This document shows, one piece after another, positions 18,115 through 28,332 of a stretch of DNA of 64,000 nucleotides (positions within the stretch are counted from its first letter, which is position 1; the number at the start of each line of letters is the position of its first letter). The notes beneath the pieces are model-generated. The model did not search any database and was not told the origin of the DNA. It saw only the letters and a list, made by a program, of their open reading frames with translations. The translations under genes were made by a program, and so were the position numbers. The DNA is from Bacteroidales bacterium (GTDB lineage Bacteria; Bacteroidota; Bacteroidia; Bacteroidales; F082). The DNA lies in contig JAGCCO010000013.1 of assembly GCA_017651645.1 (NCBI GenBank), forward strand, positions 1-64,000. Reading direction: 5' to 3'.

Positions 18115-19307
18115 CATCTCTTTACCATAACCTGTTTCGTCACCATCCCTTTTTTCGTTTGGATTCTGACGAGATAAATACCGACTTCATGCGGACTGAA
18201 ATCGTATTCAAAACGGTTGCCCACCGCTGAGGCTTCAAACAGCTTTTCTCCCAACATGTTGTAGATGCTGATGCCTTCGATGTCTTCTGCCGCTATGGTG
18301 AGTGTTCCACTGGTCGGATTGGGATAAACGGTTGCCTTTTGCTCATCAAGTTCTGGTACACTATTACAATCGTCGATGATGGTGGTGAAATAATCATGCC
18401 ACTCCGAGCTTGCATAGGCAGCAATGCAACCGCAAGGAACCGTGAGTGTTGTGCAGCTGAATCCCTCAAACACATCTTCAAAAGAAAACGTTGGCGGTGC
18501 TGTGGCCAAGGAAATGACTTCAGTAAACCCGCTGCAATTGCGGAAGGTCTCCCCGCCAATGCTGACCAATGCGCTGCCGAGAGTTAAAGTGTCAGTAAAC
18601 CCGCTGCAATTGCGGAAAGCATTAGGTTCAATACTCGTCACGGTATTAGGGATGATCAGAGAACCAGTAAAACCAGAACAGCCCCAAAATGCACAGGAAC
18701 CGATGGATGTCACTGCCTCGCTGAGATTCAAACTGGTAAACCCGCTACACTTACAAAACGCCCCTTTTTCGATGCGTTTCAAACCATCGCCGAAAGTCAG
18801 TGCGCCAGTAAATCCAGTGCAACCATAGAATGCTCCAATCTCAATGGCCCTTACCGAATTGGGGATAGTCAGTGAGCCGGTAAAGCCCTTGCAACCATAG
18901 AATGCCGCCGGTCCAATGGTATCCAAGGAAATGCCGAGGTGCAATTCGGTCAATCCGCTGCAAGAAAGGAATGCGTTTTCACCAATGGATGTCACAGTAT
19001 TGGGTATGGTTAAGGAACCTGTCAATCCTCCACTCGATATGAAAGCGTTTTTCCCAATCCTGGTCACGGGATAGTCGCTTCCATTATAACTGATGGTTGT
19101 CGGGATGCTTAATTCACCAACCACTTGTGTGATGTCGACAGGACCTACAAGCGTTGCAGAAACACCGTCAGCATTGATTTGATAATACATATTCCCTATG
19201 GTGAATAGGGTTTGTGCATGCAGATGCGTCGTTCCCATAATTCCTAAAACAAGAATGGTTAAGACCGCATACGCCACCTTTTTGCATGATAAAAAAATGC
19301 TTTTCAT
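18114..19307 (-). CDS. BspA-type LRR surface protein with T9SS sorting domain
   Basis: A 397-residue exported protein. The signal peptide ends near LHAQT. About ten LRR_5 repeats occupy residues 60-290 with the phrase CSGFTGSLTIPNTVTSIG repeated and diverging. The C-terminal 75 residues are a type A T9SS sorting domain (ATVYPNPTSGTLTI, YLVRIQTKKGMVTKQVMV), so it should be displayed on the cell surface. BspA-like proteins bind host or bacterial surfaces; the ligand here is unknown. The N-terminal domain is a relative of the 1052-residue protein at 927, which lacks the sorting domain. No clear promoter was found. Confidence 0.87.
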   Translation of the reverse strand: MKSIFLSCKKVAYAVLTILVLGIMGTTHLHAQTLFTIGNMYYQINADGVSATLVGPVDITQVVGELSIPTTISYNGSDYPVTRIGKNAFISSGGLTGSLTIPNTVTSIGENAFLSCSGLTELHLGISLDTIGPAAFYGCKGFTGSLTIPNSVRAIEIGAFYGCTGFTGALTFGDGLKRIEKGAFCKCSGFTSLNLSEAVTSIGSCAFWGCSGFTGSLIIPNTVTSIEPNAFRNCSGFTDTLTLGSALVSIGGETFRNCSGFTEVISLATAPPTFSFEDVFEGFSCTTLTVPCGCIAAYASSEWHDYFTTIIDDCNSVPELDEQKATVYPNPTSGTLTIAAEDIEGISIYNMLGEKLFEASAVGNRFEYDFSPHEVGIYLVRIQTKKGMVTKQVMVKR

Positions 19308-19371
19308 GGTTGTATGGAATAAGTCAAGCCCAGCATGATGGTCTGTGGTGGAAGAGCGTTTCGAAAAGAGT

Positions 19372-19908
19372 TTATTTCTTCCCGAAGAGACTGCCTAAGC
19401 CGCCAAGGATGCTTCCAAGGCCTCCAAGGCCGCCTGTGCTTTGGCTTTGTGTGCCGCCGCCAAGGATGGCACCGAGCAGGCCACCCAAGCCAGCTGCACC
19501 CGCGTTGCCGTTTTGCTTGCCGAGGATGGCGAGCAGGCTCGGAGCGATGGAGGCGAGGATGTTGCTCACTGCATTGGAAGCCACACCTGTTTTCTTGGAA
19601 ATGCCGCCCAATACCGACGACAGGTCACCGCCAAAGATATGGCCCAGAATCTTGGAGCCGTCGATGAGGTCAGCACCCTTCAGGTTGTTGACGATGTTGC
19701 CCGCGTTGCCGGCATGGTCGCCGAGGGCTTTTGCCAAAGCTTCAGCGCCGCCAGGAGTGGAGGCGTTCTTCTGCATGGCACCCATGATGGACGGAAGGGC
19801 ACTGGAGATGACCGAAGATACTTGTTTCGAGTCGAGGTTGAATTTGTCTGCGATGGTGCCGACGGCGTCTTTGCCGGTGAATGCACCTAAGATGTCAGTT
19901 AATTCCAT
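19372..19908 (-). CDS. DUF937 (YidB-like) protein
   Basis: A 178-residue protein with no signal peptide, made of two helical DUF937-type halves (DILGAFTGKDAVGTIADKF and ILGHIFGGDLSSVLGG) and a glycine-rich tail (GGLGGLGSILGGLGSLFGKK). The family is widespread, cytoplasmic or envelope-associated, and without a firm function. It is monocistronic, with a TACATTTG box 65 bases upstream of the start. Confidence 0.82.
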   Translation of the reverse strand: MELTDILGAFTGKDAVGTIADKFNLDSKQVSSVISSALPSIMGAMQKNASTPGGAEALAKALGDHAGNAGNIVNNLKGADLIDGSKILGHIFGGDLSSVLGGISKKTGVASNAVSNILASIAPSLLAILGKQNGNAGAAGLGGLLGAILGGGTQSQSTGGLGGLGSILGGLGSLFGKK

Positions 19909-19972
19909 AGTTGTAATGTTTATTGGGTTAATTGATTGATTTGTTGCAAATCATGCATGTTATTCACACCTG

Positions 19973-19980
19973 CAAATGTA
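19973..19980 (-). promoter_or_regulatory. -7 box for the DUF937 gene
   Basis: TACATTTG on the minus strand; the leader to the ATG at 19908 is about 60 bases. Confidence 0.5.
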
Positions 19981-20025
19981 GCAAAGAATTGAAAAAATCA
20001 AGCACAAAAACCGATTTTTTTTCAA

Positions 20026-21072
20026 TTATTGTTCCAATGGCAAAGCCATCCACAGTGTGTCCACGGTGCGGCCACCCACGATACCATAGCCACCTTTAAC
20101 ATTGGAATAAGTTTGGATGGGTTCGGCATATAACTGCATGGACAAGTCTCCTTGGTCGCAGGTATACAAATAGTTGTAGTATTCTTTTGAGAGATGTTCC
20201 AACCTAATGGGCAATTGGAAGAATGCTGGGTCGTATTCCTCGTCCACAGTTAACCAAACCGTCATTTTGACTTTAAGCTGATACGATCTGCCGTCAAAAA
20301 GTACATCAGTGAACACTCCTAAGGGCTTTGTTTCGAGGTCACTGAAATCGACGAATTCGTTGTTTGGAAGAGCCGAGCCAAAAACGGGATCGTCATATTC
20401 AAAAGAACAATCGTAGCTATTTTTCAGCGGATGGTCGCTCTTCCATCTTGGAATATAAATCTTGAAACAATCAACTTGTCCGGGGTTGGGGTCAGTGAGT
20501 TCAAGCGTCAAAGTCACTTCTGCACACATCTTTAATAAACTGTCTGCTTCCTCTTCAAAAGTCTCTTGGTTATAGGTATGCTCATACCATGAGTCCCAAT
20601 GCGCTACATCTGCATTCAATTGAACCTCTATGGCATTGGGCAGCGGACTTGTTTCGGCCTCCACGTCGTCGAAGCCGTTGGCCGAAGCGGTGATTTTGAT
20701 GACGTCGCCTGCAACTGGACAATAGTCATGGGTGTAAACTTTTTGTACACGGCCCGTGTTTGGTTCGTTGGGATTCCAAATCTCGTAGCTGACCACAGTG
20801 TCGTATGTCAACATCATCTCGCCAAGAGGTTCGTCATTTACGTAGAGCAGGGCTACAAGGTCATCGGGGGCTTCGGTATTTGCTTCGTTGTCGAGAAAGA
20901 AGAAGCTCTTGCTGATATTGGCCTTGATGGGCTGTCCGGGCTCCAATAGGCTGTTGATGACCAGCTTCGGGTCGGTCTGCTCGCCGTTGAATTCGATTTC
21001 CTTTTCGCAGGAAGTGAGGAGTATCGCGGCTGCGAATATTACTAGGGTTAAAATGTTGGTTTTCATTGTCAT
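20026..21072 (-). CDS. DUF4249 lipoprotein, partner of the TonB receptor
   Basis: A 348-residue outer-membrane lipoprotein (lipobox LLTSC) of the DUF4249 family. The opening KEIEFNGEQTDPKLVINSLLEPGQPI is typical: a strand-rich N-terminal domain that follows a short lipoprotein linker. DUF4249 genes lie next to TonB-dependent receptors in Bacteroidota and are thought to act as surface partners, as SusD does for SusC, though the ligand is unknown. Here the receptor is immediately upstream on the same strand, 94 bases away, with a palindromic repeat between the two. Confidence 0.85.
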   Translation of the reverse strand: MTMKTNILTLVIFAAAILLTSCEKEIEFNGEQTDPKLVINSLLEPGQPIKANISKSFFFLDNEANTEAPDDLVALLYVNDEPLGEMMLTYDTVVSYEIWNPNEPNTGRVQKVYTHDYCPVAGDVIKITASANGFDDVEAETSPLPNAIEVQLNADVAHWDSWYEHTYNQETFEEEADSLLKMCAEVTLTLELTDPNPGQVDCFKIYIPRWKSDHPLKNSYDCSFEYDDPVFGSALPNNEFVDFSDLETKPLGVFTDVLFDGRSYQLKVKMTVWLTVDEEYDPAFFQLPIRLEHLSKEYYNYLYTCDQGDLSMQLYAEPIQTYSNVKGGYGIVGGRTVDTLWMALPLEQ

Positions 21073-21083
21073 TTTTTGTTTTT

Positions 21084-21162
21084 ACTATAGCTTATGGCCT
21101 ATGACCATGGCTGCTTTCGACGTTGTTTGAAGAGGCCATGGTCATCAGCCATTGGCTATAGT
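21084..21162. repeat. Family-2 palindromic repeat between receptor and lipoprotein
   Basis: ACTATAGC (21084-21091) pairs with GCTATAGT (21155-21162), and ATGACCATGGC (21101-21111) with GCCATGGTCAT (21135-21145). The left arm (CTTATGGCCTATGAC) is shared with the hairpin at 29295. In this position it could trim or stabilise the mRNA between two operon genes. Confidence 0.8.
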
Positions 21163-21166
21163 CAGA

Positions 21167-23587
21167 TTAGAATTTATAACTATAACTAACAGATGGAATA
21201 ATAGGGAACAGACTCGCTTGCATCAGCACCTTTTTTTCTGTCTGCGCGGCCTCGTCCCATTTGTAGTCAGTGTAGACGATGAAGGGGTTGTTATGGTTGT
21301 AGGCATTGTAGACGCTGATATTCCAGGTACGGATGCCATGTTTCTTCTGTTTGTGGAAGTTCATGCCTACATCTAAGCGGTGGTAATTACCCATGCGGAA
21401 GTTGTTGCGTTCGAGGGCGTAGATGGCTGGCAAAGTACTCCAGTCTGTGGGCAGACCCTCGTAGATCTGTGTGCCAAGGGTGCCGCAGTTGCCGCTGCTG
21501 AAGACCCAGGTGCCGCTGAGATCAAAACGGTCGTTGAACTTGTGCTGCACGGTGATGCTGAGGTCATGTCGGCGGTCGTATTTGGCGGGAAACACTTTCC
21601 CTTGGTTGATAACCATTCCCTCGCGGTCGAATTGCCGCTTGGCGTGTGCCCAGGTGTAGCCAACCCATCCAGTGGTCTTGCCGAAGCTGCGTTGCACAAG
21701 CAACTCTACACCATAGGCCCAGCCTTTGCCCATGCAGACTTTCTCATCCCAACGCTCCGAAGAGCCGAAGAACGAAGCGCCGTCCTTGTATTCTAGGAGG
21801 TTGTCCATGGATTTGTAATAGCCCTCAACGGAGATGTCGAACAACCTTGGCAGCTCATAAAAAGCACCCAGCGATACTTGATGGGCGTTCATCGGCACGA
21901 TGTTGGCCGTGACGGGCACCCAGAGGTCAGTAGGCAGGCTGAGGCTGCTGTTGGAAAGCAGGTGGACGTACTGCGTCATGTAGGCATAGCCTGCCTTAAG
22001 CGAGAGGTTGGAGGCCAACATCACGCTGGTGCTGAGGCGTGGCTGCACACTTTGGTAGGTCTTGCCTTCCGCGGTGAAGGTGGAATAATGTAGACCTGCG
22101 TTCACGCGAAAGATGTCACCAAAGGTCATGTTATCCTCGGCGTAAAGGGCAGTCTCGTGAGCAAACACCTTGGGCGAACCTGCCGTGGTGTCCACCTCGG
22201 TCTCGTTGCCTGCAATCATTTTCATTGCCTGCACTTCTGGACGGAACATGTGATAGGTGTAGTTGCCGCCGAAGCGGATTTCATGGTTGGGCAAAGGTGT
22301 GTAGTCGAAGTCGACTTTGGCCGTCAGGTCGTTGATGCCCGACTTGTAAGCCATACTAAACTCATCTTTGATGGAAGCGGTGCTTTGCTGATAATGATAA
22401 ATATTCTCTTCCGTGATGCCCATACTCAGGTTGTGGCGGTATTGTGTGTAGTTGACAGAGGCATCCATAAAGAGTTGCTGCGACATGACATGGTTCCAGC
22501 GCAGAGCCGCTACTTTGTTGCCCCATTTCCAGTCCATGTTGAGGTAGTTTTGATATTGGACATCCTCGTAAGCGTAGTCTTTGTTTTTTATGCCGAGGTA
22601 GATGGCATCATCGCCTGAATAGAAACTCAGATAGAGTCGGTCCTTGTCGGAGATTTTCCAGTTGAGTTTGCCATTGAAGTCGTAGAAATAATAGCCAGCC
22701 TTCAGTTTGTTGACCTCTTCCAGTTGCGACTTGGCAATCCAGAGAACAGGTTTCATCAGCAGGTCGCTATAGGTGCGACGGAAGGAGAGGTTGAATGACA
22801 GCTTGTCCTTCACGATGGGGCCTTCCAGATTGAGTTTTGAGGAAATCAAGCCAACACTCACATTGCCATGATATTTTTGCATGTCGCCTTCTTTCATTCG
22901 GATGTCGACCACCGATGAGAGACGACCACCGAAATGCGCCGGGAAGCTGCCTTTATACAAAGTGACATTTTTGAGGGCATCGGGGTTGAAGACGGAGAAG
23001 AAGCCCATCATGTGGTTGACGTTGTAGACGGGGACTCCGTCGAGGAGTAGTAGGTTCTCATCGGGACCGCCGCCACGTACGTACATGCCCGCCGAGCCTT
23101 CCGAGCCGTTCTGCACCCCAGGCAATAGCTGTATGGCTTTCAGCACGTCGGCCTCGCCGAATAGGGTAGGGATACTTTTGATTTGCTGCACGGGAAGTTG
23201 CACCACACTCATCTGAGGACTACGGGCGCTCACCGTGGCGCGGGTGCCTTCCACCACCACCTCGTCCAAGGTCGTGTTGGTTTCAAGCGCGAAGTTAAGG
23301 CTGAGGTTCTCTTTCAGGTCAAGGGCTTTGGTTTGCTGCGAGTATCCCACATACGACACTTGCAGATCCACTTGACCTTGATTCAAGGTCAGAGTGTAGA
23401 AGCCATAACTGTTTGTGGCACAGCCTTTTCCTGAGTTTTTGTCAAAAACGGTGGCCCCGATGAGGGTCTCCTTGCTGGCGGCGTCCATCACATAGCCGCT
23501 GATGGTCCGTTTCTGGGCAAACATAGGCAAACAAGCCAATACGATACCGATGACCATTAGCCATCGGCGGAAATAAATATGATTCAT
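21167..23587 (-). CDS. TonB-dependent outer-membrane receptor
   Basis: An 806-residue receptor: signal peptide ending near PMFAQ, a carboxypeptidase-regulatory-like domain at about 25-110 (TISGYVMDAASKETLIGATV), a plug domain at about 115-240 (LFGEADVLKAIQLLPGVQ, YVRGGGPDENLLLLDGVPV), then a 22-strand-type barrel ending in the aromatic SYSYKF. It imports an unknown ligand with energy from TonB. Length and layout match the receptors that travel with DUF4249 lipoproteins. It is the upstream partner of the gene at 20026. S41 and SGNH genes lie just upstream on the same strand. Confidence 0.9.
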   Translation of the reverse strand: MNHIYFRRWLMVIGIVLACLPMFAQKRTISGYVMDAASKETLIGATVFDKNSGKGCATNSYGFYTLTLNQGQVDLQVSYVGYSQQTKALDLKENLSLNFALETNTTLDEVVVEGTRATVSARSPQMSVVQLPVQQIKSIPTLFGEADVLKAIQLLPGVQNGSEGSAGMYVRGGGPDENLLLLDGVPVYNVNHMMGFFSVFNPDALKNVTLYKGSFPAHFGGRLSSVVDIRMKEGDMQKYHGNVSVGLISSKLNLEGPIVKDKLSFNLSFRRTYSDLLMKPVLWIAKSQLEEVNKLKAGYYFYDFNGKLNWKISDKDRLYLSFYSGDDAIYLGIKNKDYAYEDVQYQNYLNMDWKWGNKVAALRWNHVMSQQLFMDASVNYTQYRHNLSMGITEENIYHYQQSTASIKDEFSMAYKSGINDLTAKVDFDYTPLPNHEIRFGGNYTYHMFRPEVQAMKMIAGNETEVDTTAGSPKVFAHETALYAEDNMTFGDIFRVNAGLHYSTFTAEGKTYQSVQPRLSTSVMLASNLSLKAGYAYMTQYVHLLSNSSLSLPTDLWVPVTANIVPMNAHQVSLGAFYELPRLFDISVEGYYKSMDNLLEYKDGASFFGSSERWDEKVCMGKGWAYGVELLVQRSFGKTTGWVGYTWAHAKRQFDREGMVINQGKVFPAKYDRRHDLSITVQHKFNDRFDLSGTWVFSSGNCGTLGTQIYEGLPTDWSTLPAIYALERNNFRMGNYHRLDVGMNFHKQKKHGIRTWNISVYNAYNHNNPFIVYTDYKWDEAAQTEKKVLMQASLFPIIPSVSYSYKF

Positions 23588-23686
23588 CTCAATAACGATG
23601 GTTTAAAACGAAGTTTTAACGGCAGGTTGGAGGTTTTATTGCAGTTAGTGTGTCTTTTTCGTTTGGTGTTTTTGCATGTTGGACAA

Positions 23687-24736
23687 TCATAGACCTGTAA
23701 TCCAGTCGGCAGCCGTTTCAATCACGTTGTCAATGCCTTGGGCGGTGCTAGCCTCGTCGATGAGGACACGCTCTTGGGGCGGCACGCCGTTCTCATAGTT
23801 GCCACCGTCAAGGGCGATAGTGCGCGTGATGCTGAAACGATAAAGCCAGCCGTTGGGTAAGGCACCACCGTTGGGAAGTCCCAGACCGCCACCGCTATAG
23901 TCGCCAAAGAGACGGATGTTGTCGTAGGCCATCGTACAAATGGCGAAGAACGAGGTCGCGCTATAAGAGCCACGGTCAATGAGCACGGCCACGGGTTTGG
24001 TATAAGCCGGTTCGGTGAAAACATCGCTGTAGTCGGTGCTGTCGGCGTAGACGGTGGTCAATTCCGTGAAGGCATCATGTTCGGGTCCCGACTTGATTTG
24101 GGTTTGGTAGAGCGCTTGTCCGTGGTTGTCGAAAATGGAAAGCAACTGACGGATGTTGTCGATGCTGCCGCCACCATTCTGTCGTAGGTCGAGAATCAGA
24201 CCGTCGCAGTCCTGGTAGCGGTTGAGGAGATACGCTAGGTTGTTCTCTGTGACAGCGTCCATGAAAGAGGAATAACGGATGTAGGCCACTTTGCCGTCAC
24301 GGATGGCGTTGTGGGCAAGACTCCCCGTTGTGTGGTAGTTGACAGTCAGGTAGTTAAGCATGACCACTTGTTCATCAATGTTTTTCTCCGCATACATCTT
24401 GTAGTATACCGAGTCGTTGTGTGACACGTCAAAGGCGGAAATCAGGTTGGTATGGCCGTCTTTTAGGGTGTTGAGCATAGCACCACATACGTGGAAGAAG
24501 CTATCCAATTCTATCTCGTCATACACCATGGGGCGATACACTTCATAGACTGAGTCCCAGTCAACACCTTTCACGTCAAAGAAGGCATATTGCTGGTCAA
24601 CTTTATTCCAAAGGTAATCAAACACGCTGACAGGGTCGTTAGGCTCATCTTGTTCCATAAAAGCGCGTTCGCAAGAAGCGAAGGCAAAGGCGGTAAGACT
24701 GAGTAAAAGGAAATATATCTTTTTCATGGGTTTCAT
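23687..24736 (-). CDS. S41 family serine protease lipoprotein
   Basis: A 349-residue lipoprotein (lipobox FASC) with a tail-specific-protease domain. The segments DGHTNLIS, GLILDLRQNGGGSIDN and DRGSYSATSFFA match the S41 core, the last holding the nucleophilic serine. No PDZ domain is visible, as in the short C-terminal-processing-like proteases of Bacteroidales. ATG at 24736 overlaps the stop codon of the upstream gene by one base, and ATG at 24727 is an alternative; either way translation is probably coupled. Substrate unknown. Confidence 0.82.
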   Translation of the reverse strand: MKPMKKIYFLLLSLTAFAFASCERAFMEQDEPNDPVSVFDYLWNKVDQQYAFFDVKGVDWDSVYEVYRPMVYDEIELDSFFHVCGAMLNTLKDGHTNLISAFDVSHNDSVYYKMYAEKNIDEQVVMLNYLTVNYHTTGSLAHNAIRDGKVAYIRYSSFMDAVTENNLAYLLNRYQDCDGLILDLRQNGGGSIDNIRQLLSIFDNHGQALYQTQIKSGPEHDAFTELTTVYADSTDYSDVFTEPAYTKPVAVLIDRGSYSATSFFAICTMAYDNIRLFGDYSGGGLGLPNGGALPNGWLYRFSITRTIALDGGNYENGVPPQERVLIDEASTAQGIDNVIETAADWITGL

Positions 24737-26142
24737 TAATTAATGTTGAACAAAAAGTTAAGGTTAAGTGAATGGAGGGCATTGTCGAAGCGATAGACGT
24801 CTTGTTTCCCGGTGGTGAGGTAATCCCAACGATAAGAGAGACCTATGCGGTTGCCGTTCAATAGATTGAAAAACAGTCCAATATCAGTGCTAAGTCCAGG
24901 TAACAACTTGCCAAAGGTCACGTATTCTTGCAAGACGGTATTGGCCACGTTGATGTCGCTGGAGTAGTTGTCCATATAGGCATAGCCAGGGCGAATCACT
25001 AAGCCAGCCAAGGGCAGTGTCAGTTTACCGTAGGCCGTCAAAAGGTTGTGGCCGCCTCCACGGATGAAAGCGAAATCATAGCTCAGCATCCCCTCGGCGC
25101 AGAGGTTTTCAAATGCTGAAACTCCTGTTGCTGCATTCATCATCGAAGGAATTTCCTTGATGTCATAGTAGGTCTGTAGACCACCGCCGACCCAAAGGTG
25201 CAAACGGTTGCGTTTGCTGTCATAGAAACGGTATAGGAAATCGGTCTTGTTGTCGATGTCGATGGAAGTTCCTCCTGTTTCCAACATGTTGGCAAACACT
25301 CGGGTCTCGTTTTGAATGTGGCAGCGACGCCACTCGACGGTAATACCCAAGCCGAAGTTACCGCCCACACCCATATAACGGAAGGGGATGGTGCCGTTGT
25401 CGTAGCAGTCGGCGATGTTACCGCCTGCCGACAGGTTGAGCCAAATTGGGACCTTGCTTTTTCGGACGGGCTGGGGTAGCCTGCCGATTTCGTCCTCCAC
25501 AATCTCTTTCCAAAGCTGATACCCCAAGCCATTAATATGCAGGCCATCGTTGGAATACTTAGGATTCAGTTTTCCTTCTTCGGTAGCAAAACGGCTGTAG
25601 AGGTCCAAATAGGTGACATCTTCCTCTTCGGCCATGGTCTTCAGCATCCCATTGATGACGGCCACGTCTTGCCAACGTTTGGTGTGACCCGAGAAATAAC
25701 CGTAGCAGTCGTTGACGGGCAGGATACTCTGAACGATGACCTTGGTGCGCGGCGACTCAGCTTTAATGCGTCGCACGACTTCACGCACATCCATGGCGAT
25801 GGTGTCGTTGCTGTGACCCCAATTCATGTCGTTGGTGCCGATCATAAGGAACACCATGGCGGGATGGCCTTTGGTGATGGTCTTAAGGCGGTTGAGCACA
25901 CCTGGAGTGACATCGCCGCTGATGCCACGGTTCTTGCAATTGGCGTTTTGGAACAACTCGCACCACTCACCACCGTCGGTGATGCTGTTGCCGAGGAAGA
26001 TGATGTCGTTTTCGGAGGTCGGCATAGCCTCAAAAAGGAGTTCACGTTGGTCGTAGTAGGTGCCGAATTTGCCCGTGATTTGGGCAAAAGTTTGCGTTGT
26101 CATTAGGAAAATGACGGCAATTAAAATCTGTTTAAACTTCAT
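24736..26142 (-). CDS. SGNH/GDSL esterase with C-terminal barrel-like domain
   Basis: A 468-residue exported protein. The signal peptide runs from the ATG at 26142 ([14 protein letters not shown]) to TFAQ. Residues about 20-215 are a GDSL/SGNH hydrolase: block [13 protein letters not shown] (catalytic serine), block [10 protein letters not shown], block [11 protein letters not shown], block [10 protein letters not shown] (aspartate and histidine). Residues about 235-468 consist of alternating strands with aromatic ends ([36 protein letters not shown]) like an outer-membrane barrel, so the esterase may be held at the cell surface. The start was chosen from the promoter at 26174 and the signal peptide. 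Confidence 0.8.
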   Translation of the reverse strand: MKFKQILIAVIFLMTTQTFAQITGKFGTYYDQRELLFEAMPTSENDIIFLGNSITDGGEWCELFQNANCKNRGISGDVTPGVLNRLKTITKGHPAMVFLMIGTNDMNWGHSNDTIAMDVREVVRRIKAESPRTKVIVQSILPVNDCYGYFSGHTKRWQDVAVINGMLKTMAEEEDVTYLDLYSRFATEEGKLNPKYSNDGLHINGLGYQLWKEIVEDEIGRLPQPVRKSKVPIWLNLSAGGNIADCYDNGTIPFRYMGVGGNFGLGITVEWRRCHIQNETRVFANMLETGGTSIDIDNKTDFLYRFYDSKRNRLHLWVGGGLQTYYDIKEIPSMMNAATGVSAFENLCAEGMLSYDFAFIRGGGHNLLTAYGKLTLPLAGLVIRPGYAYMDNYSSDINVANTVLQEYVTFGKLLPGLSTDIGLFFNLLNGNRIGLSYRWDYLTTGKQDVYRFDNALHSLNLNFLFNIN

Positions 26143-26173
26143 TATAATGTTACTGTTTGTTGATTTCGTGCCG

Positions 26174-26181
26174 CAAAGATA
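26174..26181 (-). promoter_or_regulatory. -7 box for the SGNH esterase operon
   Basis: TATCTTTG on the minus strand, 31 bases before the ATG at 26142. It excludes the longer reading-frame start at 26187. Confidence 0.6.
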
Positions 26182-26202
26182 CAGCATTTCAACAAATATC
26201 CT

Positions 26203-26210
26203 TACCTTTG
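26203..26210 (+). promoter_or_regulatory. -7 box for metG-purC
   Basis: TACCTTTG, 26 bases before the metG ATG at 26237. Confidence 0.6.
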
Positions 26211-26236
26211 CACCCGTTTTTCAAAATAACAACACT

Positions 26237-28315
26237 ATGGAATCAACGAACAAACCCTCAACCTGTGAAAACAGGTTCAAGCGTTACACAGTAACCACGG
26301 CCTTGCCTTATGCTAACGGCCCCGTCCACATCGGTCACCTTGCCGGCGTCTATATCCCCGCCGACACCTACGTCCGCTATCTGCGAATGCGTGGCGAAGA
26401 GGTTCTGTTTGTCGGTGGTTCCGACGAGCACGGTGTGCCCATCACCATCAAAGCCGAAAAAGAAGGCTGCACACCTCAGGACATCGTGGACCGTTACCAC
26501 GAAATCATCAAGAAGTCGTTCGAGGAACTAGGCATCAGTTATGATGTCTACTCGCGTACCTCTTCAAAGATGCATCGTGCCACGGCCCAGGAGTTTTTCA
26601 AGAAGCTTTATGACGAAGGGAAGTTCATCGAGAAGGAGACCGAGCAATACTTCGACCCCGAACGGCAAAAGTTCCTTTCGGATAGATATATCGTGGGCAC
26701 TTGCCCAAAATGCGGGGCCGACGGTGCTTACGGCGACCAGTGCGAAAAATGCGGCAGCTCTTTGAGTCCCGACGAACTCATCAACCCGCACTCGCAACTC
26801 AGCGGTGCCGCCTTGGTGAAGAAGCCGACCAAACACTGGTACCTGCCTCTCGACCAATACGAGCCTTGGCTTCGTGAATGGATTCTTGAAGGCCACAAAG
26901 AATGGAAGACCAACGTTTACGGTCAGGTGAAGAGCTGGCTTGACGGTGGCCTACAGCCCCGTGCCGTCACCCGTGACCTCGATTGGGGTGTTCCTGTCCC
27001 GATTGAAGGCACAGAAGGCAAGGTGCTGTATGTTTGGTTCGATGCCCCCATAGGCTACATCAGCAACACCAAAGAGATTTGCGAACAACGTGGCGAGAAC
27101 TGGGAAAAATGGTGGAAAGACCCTGAGACCAAGCTGGTACATTTCATAGGTAAAGACAACATCGTGTTCCACTGCATCATTTTCCCTTGCATGATGAAGG
27201 CCTACGGCGATTATATCATGCCCGACAATGTGCCTGCCAACGAGTTCCTTAACCTTGAGAACGACAAGATTTCGACCTCACGCAATTGGGCTGTTTGGCT
27301 GCACGAATATCTTCAGGAGTTCCCTGGCAAACAAGACGTGCTACGTTATGTTTTGACTGCCAATGCGCCTGAGACCAAGGACAACAACTTCACTTGGAAG
27401 GACTATCAAGATCGCAACAACAACGAACTGTTGGCTATCTTCGGCAACTTCGTCAACCGCACTTTGGTACTGACGCATAAGTATTATGAAGGTGCCGTGC
27501 CCGCTTTGGTGGGTATGAACGATACCGACCAGGCTGTCATTGCTGAGATGGTCAGCTATGCCGGAAAGATTGGCCGTTTGATTGAGACCTACAAATTCCG
27601 TGAAGCCCTTTCCGAGCTGATGAACCTCGCCCGCCTCGGTAACAAATACCTCACCGACAACGAGCCTTGGAAGCAAATCAAGACCGACCCTGAACGCGTG
27701 AAGACCGTGATGGCGGTAAGTTTGCAAATCGTGGCACACTTGGCCATTTTGAGTGAGCCTTTCCTGCCGTTCAGCGCGAAGAAGTTGCAACAGATGATAC
27801 ATTTGTTGTTCAAGGGCTGGGACGATGCCGAAAAGACCGTCCTGCTGCCCGAAGGCCTTGTGATTGGTCAGCCCGAGTTGCTCTTCGAGAAGGTCGAGGA
27901 CAGCGTGGTGGCGGCCCAATTGCAGAAGCTGGAGGACACCAAGAAAGCCAACCAACTCAACGCTTGGAAGCCGGCCGAAGTGAAGCCCAATGTCAGCTTC
28001 GATGATTTTATGAAGGTTGACATCCGCGTGGGTACCATCCTCGAATGCCAAAAGGTGCCAAAAGCCGACAAGCTGCTCCAGTTCCTCATCGACGACGGCA
28101 TGAACAAGCGTACCATCGTGAGTGGTATTGCCAAGTATTATACTGAGCCTGAAAAGCTGGTCGGCAAACAAGTCTGCTTCATTGCCAACTTCGAACCGCG
28201 TAAACTTAAAGGTGTGGTCAGCGAGGGTATGATCCTTTCCGCCGAGGACAAGGACGGACGTTTGGTGCTGTTAACACCGAGCGATTTGGTGACCCCAGGT
28301 TGTAATGTGGGATAA
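26237..28315 (+). CDS. metG: Methionyl-tRNA synthetase
   Basis: A 692-residue class I aminoacyl-tRNA synthetase that charges tRNA-Met. It has the N-terminal HIGH-type motif (PVHIGHLAG), a zinc knuckle ([18 protein letters not shown]) near 155, the KMSKS equivalent written KISTS ([11 protein letters not shown]), an anticodon-binding helical domain, and the C-terminal dimerising tRNA-binding domain ([27 protein letters not shown]). Full length for the Bacteroidota form. The start at 26237 lies behind the promoter; the longer frame into the esterase leader is not credible. purC follows after 17 bases. Confidence 0.96.
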   Translation: MESTNKPSTCENRFKRYTVTTALPYANGPVHIGHLAGVYIPADTYVRYLRMRGEEVLFVGGSDEHGVPITIKAEKEGCTPQDIVDRYHEIIKKSFEELGISYDVYSRTSSKMHRATAQEFFKKLYDEGKFIEKETEQYFDPERQKFLSDRYIVGTCPKCGADGAYGDQCEKCGSSLSPDELINPHSQLSGAALVKKPTKHWYLPLDQYEPWLREWILEGHKEWKTNVYGQVKSWLDGGLQPRAVTRDLDWGVPVPIEGTEGKVLYVWFDAPIGYISNTKEICEQRGENWEKWWKDPETKLVHFIGKDNIVFHCIIFPCMMKAYGDYIMPDNVPANEFLNLENDKISTSRNWAVWLHEYLQEFPGKQDVLRYVLTANAPETKDNNFTWKDYQDRNNNELLAIFGNFVNRTLVLTHKYYEGAVPALVGMNDTDQAVIAEMVSYAGKIGRLIETYKFREALSELMNLARLGNKYLTDNEPWKQIKTDPERVKTVMAVSLQIVAHLAILSEPFLPFSAKKLQQMIHLLFKGWDDAEKTVLLPEGLVIGQPELLFEKVEDSVVAAQLQKLEDTKKANQLNAWKPAEVKPNVSFDDFMKVDIRVGTILECQKVPKADKLLQFLIDDGMNKRTIVSGIAKYYTEPEKLVGKQVCFIANFEPRKLKGVVSEGMILSAEDKDGRLVLLTPSDLVTPGCNVG

Positions 28316-28332
28316 ATAACAAAGGAATCATT

